From Shinella granuli (GTDB lineage Bacteria > Pseudomonadota > Alphaproteobacteria > Rhizobiales > Rhizobiaceae), in NCBI RefSeq assembly GCF_004341885.1, contig NZ_SLVX01000019.1, positions 1 through 64,000 of the forward strand: a DNA stretch of 64,000 nt, in the 5' to 3' direction. Below the pieces are notes generated by a model. That model did not search any database. It had not been told where the DNA came from and saw only the letters and a program-made list of their open reading frames with translations. Positions 17,048-26,000 of this stretch are shown here, in pieces. Position numbers and translations under genes: made by a program. The stretch's first letter is position 1; each line of letters opens with the position of its first letter.

Positions 17048-19033
17048 ATGTTCAGAAAGATCCTCATCGCCAACCGCGGCGAAATCGCCTGCCGCGTCAT
17101 CCGCACCGCCCGCCGCATGGGCGTTGCGACGGTCGCCGTCTATTCCGACGCCGACCGGCAGGCCCTGCATGTCGCGATGGCCGACGAGGCGGTCCGCATC
17201 GGTCCGGCGGAAGCGGCGAAAAGCTACCTGGACATCCCCGCCATCATCGCGGCTGCCAAGGCGAGCGGCGCGGAGGCGGTGCATCCCGGCTACGGCTTCC
17301 TCTCGGAGAACCCCGATTTCGTCGAGGCGGTGGAGGCGGCTGGCCTCGTCTTCATCGGCCCCTCGGCAAACGCCATCCGCGCCATGGGGCTGAAGGACGC
17401 CGCCAAGGCGCTGATGGAGAAGGCCGGCGTGCCGGTCGTGCCGGGCTATCACGGCGAACGGCAGGAGGCCGATTTCCTCGCTGGCGAGGCGGCGGTGATC
17501 GGCTATCCGGTGCTGATCAAGGCCCGCGCCGGCGGCGGCGGCAAGGGCATGCGGCGGGTGGAGCGGCCCGCCGATTTTACCGCTGCGCTCGAAAGCGCCC
17601 GGCGCGAGGCCGAAAGCGCCTTCGGCGACGGCCGCGTGCTCGTCGAAAAATACATGGCAAAACCCCGCCATATCGAGGTCCAGGTCTTCGGCGACGGGCA
17701 CGGCAATGTCGTGCATCTCTTCGAACGTGACTGCTCGCTCCAGCGCCGGCACCAGAAGGTCATCGAGGAAGCGCCGGCGCCCGGCATGACGGCGGAGATG
17801 CGGGCCGTGATGGGCGCGGCCGCGGTACGCGCGGCGGCGGCCACCGGCTACAGCGGCGCCGGCACCGTCGAATTCATCGCCGACGTCTCCGAAGGGCTGC
17901 GGCAGGACCGTTTCTACTTCATGGAAATGAACACGCGCCTGCAGGTCGAGCATCCGGTGACGGAGGCCATCACCGGCCTCGACCTCGTGGAATGGCAGTT
18001 GCGCGTCGCCGCCGGCGAACCCCTGCCGAAGCGGCAGGAGGACCTTGTCATCGACGGCTGGGCCTTCGAGGCCCGGCTCTATGCGGAAAATCCGGCCCGC
18101 GACTTCCTGCCGGCGACCGGTCGCCTCACCGTCTTCGAGCTGCCGGGCGAAGCCCGCATCGATTCGGGTGTACGCGCGGGCGACATCATCACCCCCTATT
18201 ACGACCCGATGATCGCCAAGGTGATCACCCATGGCCGCGACCGCAAGGAGGCGCTGGCGCGGCTCGAAGCGGCGCTCGCCGCCTGCCGCGTCGGCGGACT
18301 GACGACCAATGCCGGTTTTCTCGCCCGCCTCTGCCGCCTGCCGGCCTTTGCCGCGGGCGATGTCGATACCGGCCTCATCGGCCGGGCCGGCGAGGCGTTG
18401 CTGGCCGATCCGGATGCCTCCGAAGAGGTCTTTGCGCTCGCCGCCCTCTCGGCGCTCGGCTTTCTCGACGCGCCGGCCGATCCGGATCCGTGGGGTCATG
18501 TCCGTGGTTTCCGCCTATGGGGGAATGCGGCCCAGACCGTCTTTCTCGATCATGGCGGCGTGGAACATGCCTTGCGTGTCACCGCGCTTGGCAAGGATCG
18601 CTTCCGCATCGACCATGACGGCATGGCAACGGATATCCGCGTGCAATCGGCGGATGGCCGTGCCGTCCAGGCGGATTTCGATGGGCATCTCCTGCCCGCG
18701 ACGATCCACCGGAAAGGCGCCGATATCGCCGTCTTCTTCGCCGGTCACGGCCATGCCTTCGCGATCACGCAGGAGGCCGGTCATCAGGGCGAGGCGGCGG
18801 CGGGCGGCGACCGGCTCTCGGCCCCCATGCCGGGGCTCGTGCGCATCGTCTCTGTCGCGCCGGGCGCGCGCGTCGCGCGCGGCGATGCGCTGGTGACCAT
18901 GGAGGCGATGAAGATGGAGCTGGTGCTGGCTGCCCCGCGCGATGGCGTGGTGGCCGCGGTGCCCGTCGCCGCAGGCGACCAGGTGGCCGAAGGCGCCCTG
19001 CTTTTGGCGCTGGAGCCGGAGGAGGCCGCATGA
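17048..19033 (+). CDS. liuD: Methylcrotonyl-CoA carboxylase, alpha (biotin) subunit
   Basis: 661 residues from ATG at 17048. Residues 1-450 are biotin carboxylase: FRKILIANRGEIACRVIRTA, HPGYGFLSEN, ATP-grasp glycine loop KARAGGGGKGMR, EKYMAKPRHIEVQVFGD, and MEMNTRLQVEHPVTE. The last 75 residues are a biotinyl domain with EAMKME near residue 620; the lysine carries biotin. It carboxylates biotin with ATP and bicarbonate, and the beta chain at 14993 completes the reaction to 3-methylglutaconyl-CoA. Its stop overlaps the next gene by 4 bases (ATGA). Confidence 0.93.
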   Translation: MFRKILIANRGEIACRVIRTARRMGVATVAVYSDADRQALHVAMADEAVRIGPAEAAKSYLDIPAIIAAAKASGAEAVHPGYGFLSENPDFVEAVEAAGLVFIGPSANAIRAMGLKDAAKALMEKAGVPVVPGYHGERQEADFLAGEAAVIGYPVLIKARAGGGGKGMRRVERPADFTAALESARREAESAFGDGRVLVEKYMAKPRHIEVQVFGDGHGNVVHLFERDCSLQRRHQKVIEEAPAPGMTAEMRAVMGAAAVRAAAATGYSGAGTVEFIADVSEGLRQDRFYFMEMNTRLQVEHPVTEAITGLDLVEWQLRVAAGEPLPKRQEDLVIDGWAFEARLYAENPARDFLPATGRLTVFELPGEARIDSGVRAGDIITPYYDPMIAKVITHGRDRKEALARLEAALAACRVGGLTTNAGFLARLCRLPAFAAGDVDTGLIGRAGEALLADPDASEEVFALAALSALGFLDAPADPDPWGHVRGFRLWGNAAQTVFLDHGGVEHALRVTALGKDRFRIDHDGMATDIRVQSADGRAVQADFDGHLLPATIHRKGADIAVFFAGHGHAFAITQEAGHQGEAAAGGDRLSAPMPGLVRIVSVAPGARVARGDALVTMEAMKMELVLAAPRDGVVAAVPVAAGDQVAEGALLLALEPEEAA

Positions 19034-19890
19034 GCCGGCGCGTCGAGATCGTCGAGATGGCCGCCCGCGACGGCCTGCAGAACGAGAAGGCGATCATCCC
19101 CGCCGCCGACAAGATCGCGCTGATCGATCGCCTGTCGGACTGCGGCTTCCGGCGCATCGAGGCGACGAGCTTCGTCAGCCCGAAATGGGTGCCGCAGCTT
19201 GCCGACGGGGCCGAGGTGATGGCCGGCATCGCGCGAAGGCCCGGTGTTTCCTATGCGGCGCTGGTGCCCAACATGAAGGGTTACGAGGCGGCGAAGACCG
19301 CCGGTGTCGATGAGGTCGCCGTCTTCCTCTCCGCTTCCGAAGGCTTTTCGCGGGCCAACCTCAACTGCTCGATCGCCGAGAGCATCGAGCGTGCCCGGCC
19401 GGTCGCGGAAGCGGCGAAGGCGGACGGCATTCCGCTGCGCGGCTATGTCAGTTGCGTCGTGCAGTGCCCCTATGACGGGCCGGTGGAACCCTCCGCCGTG
19501 GCGCGGGTGACCCGGCAATTGCTGGACCTCGGCTGCCATGAGGTGAGCCTCGGCGACACGATCGGCCGCGCCCGCCCGGAAGAGGTGGCGGCCATGCTGG
19601 CCGTCGTAACTGCCGTCGCCGCGCCGCAGAGGCTCGCCGGCCATTTCCACGATACGGGCGGGATGGCGCTCGACAATATCCGCGTCGCGCTCGATCATGG
19701 GCTCGCCGTCTTCGATGCCTCGGTCGGCGGGCTCGGCGGCTGCCCCTATGCGCCGGGCGCGCGCGGCAATGTGGATACGCTGGCCGTGGCCGACATGCTG
19801 GCGGCGGAGGGTTTTAAGACGGGGCTCGACCGGGAGAAGCTGGCGTCAGCCGCCGCTTTCGCGCGTCGGATCACCGGCAAGATCGCCTGA
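19030..19890 (+). CDS. liuE: Hydroxymethylglutaryl-CoA lyase
   Basis: 286 residues, full length, start overlapping the carboxylase stop by ATGA. It cleaves HMG-CoA to acetoacetate and acetyl-CoA, the last step of leucine breakdown, in a metal-dependent TIM barrel. Visible: EMAARDGLQNEKAIIP (substrate/metal aspartate), FRRIEATSFVSPKWVPQ, YVSCVVQCPYDG, GDTIGRARPEEV, HFHDTGGMALDN (metal histidines) and the catalytic-cysteine loop GLGGCPYAPGARGN. Compared with the classic signature (GA-S/T-GN) an arginine replaces the Ser/Thr after GA, seemingly common in alphaproteobacteria. Also called mvaB. Confidence 0.92.
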   Translation: MSRRVEIVEMAARDGLQNEKAIIPAADKIALIDRLSDCGFRRIEATSFVSPKWVPQLADGAEVMAGIARRPGVSYAALVPNMKGYEAAKTAGVDEVAVFLSASEGFSRANLNCSIAESIERARPVAEAAKADGIPLRGYVSCVVQCPYDGPVEPSAVARVTRQLLDLGCHEVSLGDTIGRARPEEVAAMLAVVTAVAAPQRLAGHFHDTGGMALDNIRVALDHGLAVFDASVGGLGGCPYAPGARGNVDTLAVADMLAAEGFKTGLDREKLASAAAFARRITGKIA

Positions 19891-19925
19891 CATTTTGCGC
19901 TCTCAAGGAGCGAGGAGGTGAAGCC

Positions 19926-20726
19926 ATGAACTTCGAGACGATTTCCGTATCCGTCGACCGGCGCGGCGTGGCCGCGCTGACGCTGCGCCGCCATGCGCAG
20001 CACAATGCGCTGTCCGGCCTGATGATCCGTGAACTGACGGCCGTTGCGGGCCTCCTCGGCGAGGACAGGGCGGTGCGCCTCGTCGTGCTGACGGGCGAGG
20101 GCGAGAGTTTCTGCGCCGGCGGCGATCTCAACTGGATGAAGGAGCAGATCGCCGCCACGCGCGAAGAGCGGATCGTCGAGGCGCGCCGGCTCGCCCTGAT
20201 GCTGAAGGCGCTGCGCGACCTGCCGAAGCCGCTCGTCGCCCGGGTCAACGGCCAGGCCTATGGCGGCGGCGTCGGCCTCGTCAGTGTCTGTGATGCGGCG
20301 ATCGCCGCGGAGGGCGCGCGCTTCGGCCTGACGGAAACCCGCCTCGGCCTCATCCCGGCGACGATCAGCCCCTATGTCGCCGCCCGTATCGGCCCTGCCG
20401 CCTTCCTGCGCCTTGCGACGTCCGCCCGCCTGTTCGACGCGGCGACGGCGCGGGGCATCGGGCTCTTGAGCCGCGTCGTGGCGCCCGACTCGCTGGACGA
20501 GGCGGTCGAGGCGGAGATCGCCCCCTATTTCGTGACGTCTCCCGAGGCGGTTGCCGCGACGAAGGCCCTTGCGCATGCGCTCGCTTCGCCGATCGACGAG
20601 AAGGTCATCGAGATGACGCTGACGCGGCTGGCCGATACCTGGGAAACGCCGGAAGCGGTGGAAGGGATCGCGGCATTTCTGGAGAAGCGCAAGGCGGGGT
20701 GGGTGCCGGCGGATACGGCGAGGTAA
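19926..20726 (+). CDS. liuC: Methylglutaconyl-CoA hydratase (enoyl-CoA hydratase family)
   Basis: 266 residues, crotonase fold, ATG at 19926 with AGCGAGGAGG upstream. Oxyanion-hole motifs are SFCAGGDLNWM and AYGGGVGLVSVCDAAIA. The catalytic-glutamate region is FGLTETRLGLIPATISPYV, whose ATISPYV ending is typical of the LiuC/AUH group rather than general enoyl-CoA hydratases. It hydrates 3-methylglutaconyl-CoA to HMG-CoA, the step between the carboxylase and the lyase encoded just upstream. It is the last gene of the operon, followed by an intergenic repeat element. The sequence supports a complete isovaleryl-CoA to acetoacetate pathway. Confidence 0.9.
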   Translation: MNFETISVSVDRRGVAALTLRRHAQHNALSGLMIRELTAVAGLLGEDRAVRLVVLTGEGESFCAGGDLNWMKEQIAATREERIVEARRLALMLKALRDLPKPLVARVNGQAYGGGVGLVSVCDAAIAAEGARFGLTETRLGLIPATISPYVAARIGPAAFLRLATSARLFDAATARGIGLLSRVVAPDSLDEAVEAEIAPYFVTSPEAVAATKALAHALASPIDEKVIEMTLTRLADTWETPEAVEGIAAFLEKRKAGWVPADTAR

Positions 20727-20755
20727 TGTTCCGGTGACGTTGCAGCTCTGGCTTT

Positions 20756-20892
20756 GCCCCTCACCCTAACCCTTTCCCCGCAAGCGGGGAGATGGGACGT
20801 GCCACACGAACGGCTGTTGTTTGAGGAAACGGCGCGGCATAACCCCTTCGCTCCGCAGCCAAGGAGAAGGTGCCGGCAGGCGGATGAGGGGC
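20756..20892. repeat. Rhizobial-type intergenic palindromic element
   Basis: Bounded by inverted ends GCCCCTCA (20756-20763) and TGAGGGGC (20885-20892), it holds an internal palindrome CCCCGC-AA-GCGGGG at 20776-20789 and a second GAGAAGG-type segment. It resembles the dispersed mosaic intergenic elements common in rhizobial genomes. It sits between the convergent liu and pbpC operons and may terminate or stabilise both transcripts. Confidence 0.6.
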
Positions 20893-20903
20893 AGCCGGCT
20901 CCG

Positions 20904-22988
20904 CTACTCGATGAACACCCTGACACTCGCCGCCCGCCCGGCGGCGTCGATGACGGTCAGCGTCGAGAAACCGGCGCCCTCCGGCATCCACTGCGTCGTG
21001 CGCCGGCGCGAGGCATCGGGCAGGACCTTGCCGTTGGCGAGCCAGCGGAAGGGCGCGCGGCCGCCCTGGAGCTTGAGCACGAGCGGCGAGATGGCCGCGC
21101 CCGTCGTCGCGCCGAGTTCCACATGGGCGCCTTCCGGCGGATAGACGATCTCCGGCGCCGGCTCGCGCGCCGTCGTGGCGACGAGGCCGCTTGCAGTGGT
21201 CGAGAAACGGCGGAGGCTCGCCGGAAGCTCGGATTGCGCAATGCGCACCGCGCCGGCCGGTGCCCGCGGCAGCGCGGTGATGGCGAGGCCGGACCGGGCG
21301 AAGGCTTCGAACAGGATGGGCGCGGCGGCGCCGTAGCCGGTGAGGCCCGGCACGGCGCCGTTGTCGGCCCGGCCGACCCAGACGCCCAGCACATGGCGGC
21401 CGTCATAGCCGACGGACCAGGCATCGCGATAGCCGTAGCTCGTGCCGGTCTTGTAGGCGATGCCGAGGCGGCGGCTGCCGGTCGGCGGCGTGACGCCGGA
21501 GAGCGCATCCGAGACATGCCAGACGGCGACAGGATCGAGCAGCGGATCGCCCGTCATCACCGCCGCATCGCGCACGATGCCGTCGCCGAGACGCACCGGC
21601 ATGCCGCGATTGGCAAGCGCCGCATAGAGCTGGGTGAGATCGCGCAGCGTGATGCCGACGCCGCCAAGGCCGATGGCAAGGCCGGGCGTTTCGCCCGGCG
21701 GCAGTTCGGGATGCACCTCGGCGCGGCGGAAGCGCACCATCAGCCGCGTCGGGCCGACCGCCTCCAGGAGGCGCACGGCAGGCACGTTCAGCGACAGTTG
21801 CAGCGCCTTGCGCACGCTGACGTCCCCCTGGTAGGTCATGTCGAAATTGCGCGGCCGGTAGCCGGAAAAATCGGCCGGCCGGTCCTCGACGATGGTTTCC
21901 TGCGCGACGAGGCCTTCCTCGAAGGCGAGGCCATAGATGAAGGGTTTCAGCGCCGAGCCGGGCGAGCGGCGGATGCGCGTCATGTCGATCCAGCCGGCGC
22001 GGCTGCCGTCGAAATAGTCCGCCGAGCCGACCTCGCCGAGGATTTCGCCGGTGCGGGCATCGGCCATAACCATGGCGATCGAGACCTTCGGGCCGAGCCG
22101 CTCGGCCGCCTCGCGCGCCACCGTCTCCAGCCCGGCCTGCACGGTGCGGTCGAGCGTCGTCCTGTGTTCGCTCGCCCTGGCATCCTTGCGCAGCGCAAGC
22201 TCCGAAAGGTGGGCGGCATGGGCGGGAAGCTGGCGGCGGCGGTCGGGCACCGCTTCCGCGCTGGCGCGCTCCGCCTCGCCTTCGCCGATGACCTCGGAAA
22301 CGGCCAGGCGGGTAAGCACGCGCTCGCGCGCCTTTTCCGCGGCGGCGCGGTGGCGGTCCGGCCGGCGCTTTTCGGGAAGCTGCGGCAGGGCGACGAGAAG
22401 GGCGGCCTCGGCGACGGAAAGACGCTTCGGCTCCTTGCCGAACCAGGCGAGGCTCGCCGCACGCACGCCCTCCAGGTTGCCGCCATAGGGCGCGAGCGTC
22501 AGGTAGAGATCGAGGATCTCGGCCTTGGAGAGGCGCCGTTCGAGCTGGACGGCGCGGGCCATCTGGCGCAGCTTGGCCAGCATCGAGCGGTTCTCGCGCG
22601 GCTCGATCAGCCGGGCGACCTGCATGGAGAGCGTGGAGGCGCCGGAGACGATGCGGCCATTCGTGACGAACTGCCCGGCGGCGCGCAGCAGCGCCAGCGG
22701 GTCGATGCCCGCATGCTCGTGGAAACGTCGGTCCTCATAGGCGACCAGCATGCGCAGGAACTGCGGATCGACATCGGCGGCCGTGGTCTTCAGCCGCCAG
22801 AGCCCGTCCGGCGTCGCGAAGGCGCGCAGCAGGCGGCCGTCCCGGTCGAGCACTTCCTTCGAAACGGTGTCCGCCACCGAGATCGGCGGCGGATAGGCGC
22901 GATCGGCATGGTCGAGCCCGGCGGCAAGGGCGGCGATGAACGCCGCCCCGCCGAGGGAGCCGATCAGGAGCTTGCGCCAGAGCGCCAT
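20904..22988 (-). CDS. pbpC: Penicillin-binding protein 1C
   Basis: 694 residues with one N-terminal membrane anchor (about 7-24). The glycosyltransferase (GT51) domain spans 60-230 with VAYEDRRFHEHAGIDPLA, GASTLSMQVARLIEP and KAEILDLYLTLAPYGGNLEG. The transpeptidase domain spans 270-560 with SxxK in RSPGSALKPF near 343, the second motif SLN in LQLSLNVPAV, and KTGTSYGYRDAW near 513. A C-terminal BiPBP_C domain (about 600-694) is present. It polymerises and may crosslink peptidoglycan in the periplasm. It starts 23 bases after the stop of the alpha-2-macroglobulin gene and is co-transcribed with it, the usual pairing for type 1 bacterial macroglobulins. Confidence 0.93.
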   Translation of the reverse strand: MALWRKLLIGSLGGAAFIAALAAGLDHADRAYPPPISVADTVSKEVLDRDGRLLRAFATPDGLWRLKTTAADVDPQFLRMLVAYEDRRFHEHAGIDPLALLRAAGQFVTNGRIVSGASTLSMQVARLIEPRENRSMLAKLRQMARAVQLERRLSKAEILDLYLTLAPYGGNLEGVRAASLAWFGKEPKRLSVAEAALLVALPQLPEKRRPDRHRAAAEKARERVLTRLAVSEVIGEGEAERASAEAVPDRRRQLPAHAAHLSELALRKDARASEHRTTLDRTVQAGLETVAREAAERLGPKVSIAMVMADARTGEILGEVGSADYFDGSRAGWIDMTRIRRSPGSALKPFIYGLAFEEGLVAQETIVEDRPADFSGYRPRNFDMTYQGDVSVRKALQLSLNVPAVRLLEAVGPTRLMVRFRRAEVHPELPPGETPGLAIGLGGVGITLRDLTQLYAALANRGMPVRLGDGIVRDAAVMTGDPLLDPVAVWHVSDALSGVTPPTGSRRLGIAYKTGTSYGYRDAWSVGYDGRHVLGVWVGRADNGAVPGLTGYGAAAPILFEAFARSGLAITALPRAPAGAVRIAQSELPASLRRFSTTASGLVATTAREPAPEIVYPPEGAHVELGATTGAAISPLVLKLQGGRAPFRWLANGKVLPDASRRRTTQWMPEGAGFSTLTVIDAAGRAASVRVFIE

Positions 22989-23011
22989 CGGAGGTCTCCT
23001 TACCCGGCCCC

Positions 23012-26000
23012 TTATTCAGCCTTGACGACCTGCATGCGGCTGGTCGCGGTGCGGGCGGAATATTGCGGACGGTACATGTCCTCCACCTGCGCGGCCGGGT
23101 GGTCGTAGGTGCCCGGGGTCACGGCGCGCACGACATAGGCGAGCGTCACCTCGCGGTTGTCGCCCGCGCTGCGGTTGAAGGCCGCGACGAAGCGGTCGTA
23201 GCGGAACTCCGTATGGGCCGGCTCGATCTCGCCGATCCAGTCGAAATTCGCCAGCTTCGCGCTGTCGACGAGGCTCGGATTGTCGATCTCGAAACCGGCG
23301 GGCAGGAGATCGGTGATGATGATGCGCGACGGCCAGTCATTGTGCTCCGTCACCTTCAGCACCACGACGTAGCGCTCGTTCTGCGTCGCCTCGGAGACGT
23401 TCGCCTCCTCGCCGTCGAGCGTGTAGTAGCTGCGCTCGATGGCAAAGCCGTCGCCGCCGGCCGGCAGCGGATCGGCCGGGGCCGCGACCGTCGTCAGCAT
23501 GGCCGAAACCGGCTCGCCGGAGCGGTTGGCAACCGTCAGAGGGTTGTCCATCAGCGCCTTGCCCGTCATCTGCGCGGCATAGCCGCCCGAATGCGCGGTG
23601 CCGTTGATCTCGAGCGCCAGGCCCTTGTCGGCATCCTTCACGGAACGGGCGGCGAGCAGCATCCAGGTCTGTTCCTGCGTGCTGGTCCAGCGCTTGTCCT
23701 CCCACTGCCTGGCGACCAGCTTCGTCAGGTCCGGGATGATGGTCGGAACCGGACGGGCCTCGGCGGCCAGCGCCAGGATCGCGGCGCCATCGCGCAGCGA
23801 CGAACCGTAGTCAGTGCGCGAGAGGCTGGCGTTCATCACGCTGTCGCGCGACAGGCCGAGCGCATTGGAGAAGATCGTCATCGAGCGCTGGGCATCGCCG
23901 TAGAGCCCGAGCGCAGCGGCAAGATGCGCGCGGGAGAGCGGCGAGGAGAATTCCGAGAGCTTCGTGTCGGCATAGTAGCGCAGGTCGCTGATCGCGGCCT
24001 TGCGGTTGCGGGCGAGCACGTAGAGCGCATAGGCGATCTCGTTGCCCTGGCTGGTGACGTTGACGTCGTAGGAAAGCGCGTTCTGCAGGTTGGAAAGCGC
24101 CTGCAGCATGGCCTGTTCCGGCACGTCGAACGTCTGCTCGCGGGCCCGCGTCAGGAAGTCCGTGACGAAGGCATCGAGCCATAGGTCGCCGTAGCCCGGC
24201 CCCCAGAGGCCGAAGCTGCCGGAGGAGGACTGGTTGGCCAGCACCCGGTAGATCGCATCCTGCACGCGCTTTTGCGTTTCCGTGTCCTCGGCAAGGCCGG
24301 ACTGCCTGGAAAGCTCGCTGAGATAGAGCAGCGGCAGCGCGCGGCTGGTCGTCTGCTCCGTGCAGCCGTAGGGATAGCGGTCGAGCGCCATCAGGAGCGC
24401 CGGGATGTCGAAGGCCGCGGCGCGAGAAACGTTGAGGCTGACGGAGGCGCCGGCAAGCTGGCTGTCGGCCAGAAGCTGGTCGTCGATCGTCAGGCTGCCA
24501 TTGGCGGCGATCTCGATCGGCCGGCGCGTGGTGATCGGCATGGCGGCCGGGCGCACCGGCACGTTGAGCGCCTGTTCCAGCGACAGGCCGGCGTCGTTCG
24601 AGAGCCTGACCGTCACGACGCCGTCGCCGGCCTCGCCGCCGATCAGCGGCAGGGTGAGCGCCGTCTTGCCGCCGGGCTCGAGCCGCAGCGTCCGGCCGGC
24701 GCCGGTCTGCTCGACCATGACGGAGTCATTGTGGGTGACCTCGACCGTGTAGTCGCCGGCGGGGGCATCGGTATTGGCGATGTCGAGCCTCAGGTCGGCG
24801 CGGTCCCCGGGGGCGAGGAATTTCGGCAGGCTCGCGGTCACGACGACCGGGTCGCGGATGACGACGTCCTTCGACGCGCTGCCGATGCCGGTCTTCGTCC
24901 AGGCGACAGCCATGATGCGGGCCGTGCCGTTGAACTGCGGGATGTCGAAGCTGACCCTGGCCTTGCCTTCGGCATCCAGCTTCACGGGACCGGCGAAGAA
25001 GGCGACGAGCTTTTCTGTCGGCGGGTTGCCCGACAGCGCCCCTTCGCCGCCGTCGCCGCCGGTGCGCAGCCGCCCCGTGGCGCCGAGCGAACCGTCGATC
25101 AGCCGGCCGTAGAGATCGCGGATTTCCATGCCGAGCCGGCGCTGGCCGAAGTACCAGCCGGCCGGATCGGGCGCTTCGTAGCGGGTGAGGTTGAGGATGC
25201 CGACATCGACGGCGGCGACCGTGACATAGGCCTCCTCGTTCGCGCCCGCACCGTTGATCGCAAGCGCGATGTCGAGCGGCTGGCGCGGCAGCGTCTTTTC
25301 CGGCACGTCGAGCGCGACGTTCAGCTTGCGGTCGGCGGGATCGACCTTCAGCCAGGTGATGCCGATGGCGCGCATCGGCATGCGGCTTTCCTGGTCCGTG
25401 CCGGGGCGGAAGAGTGTCGCGGTGACATAGGAGCCGGGGCCCCATTCCCTGGTGATCGGGATTTCCACCTCGCCGCCCTCGGCGCCGATGGCGGCGGTCT
25501 TCGTGGCGATCAGGCTTTCGGCGCCGACGGTGATCAGCACCTGGCCGGCATGGCGCGGCGAGATCTTCAGCCTGGCCGTGTCGCCGACCGCGTAGTTTTC
25601 CTTGTCGAGCGAGATTTCCAGTGCGTCCGGCGTTTCCGTCGAGGTTGCGGCGACGTACCAGCCGGCATCGAACTCGATGCTGGTCGCCGGGCCGTCCGGC
25701 TCGGCGCTTTCCACTTCGAGGCGGTAGCGGCCCCAGGTGACGGGCACCGAGATGCGCCCGCCATCCGCGCCGGCATCAACCATGCCGTTGGCGATCTGCC
25801 TGGTCGAGAGCACCGGCTCGTAGCGCCACGAGCTGCCGTCACGATACCATTGGTAGTTCCGCTCGACGGCGAGCAGCTTCCAGGGCATGCCCTGCATCGC
25901 CTGCCTGGAGCCATCCGGCGCCACGGCGAGGACATGGAAGTTGGCGACGCTGTTTTCCGAAAGCTCGCCCGAAAATTCCGGCTTCACGCCGATCATCGCG

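Noticed and set aside
14918-18499. Long minus-strand frames opposite the carboxylase genes
   Set aside because: Shadows of high-GC coding sequence; the plus-strand genes carry all catalytic motifs.
20754-23108. 784-residue plus-strand frame opposite pbpC
   Set aside because: Starts in an intergenic repeat and has no protein-like features; pbpC has SxxK, SxN and KTG motifs.
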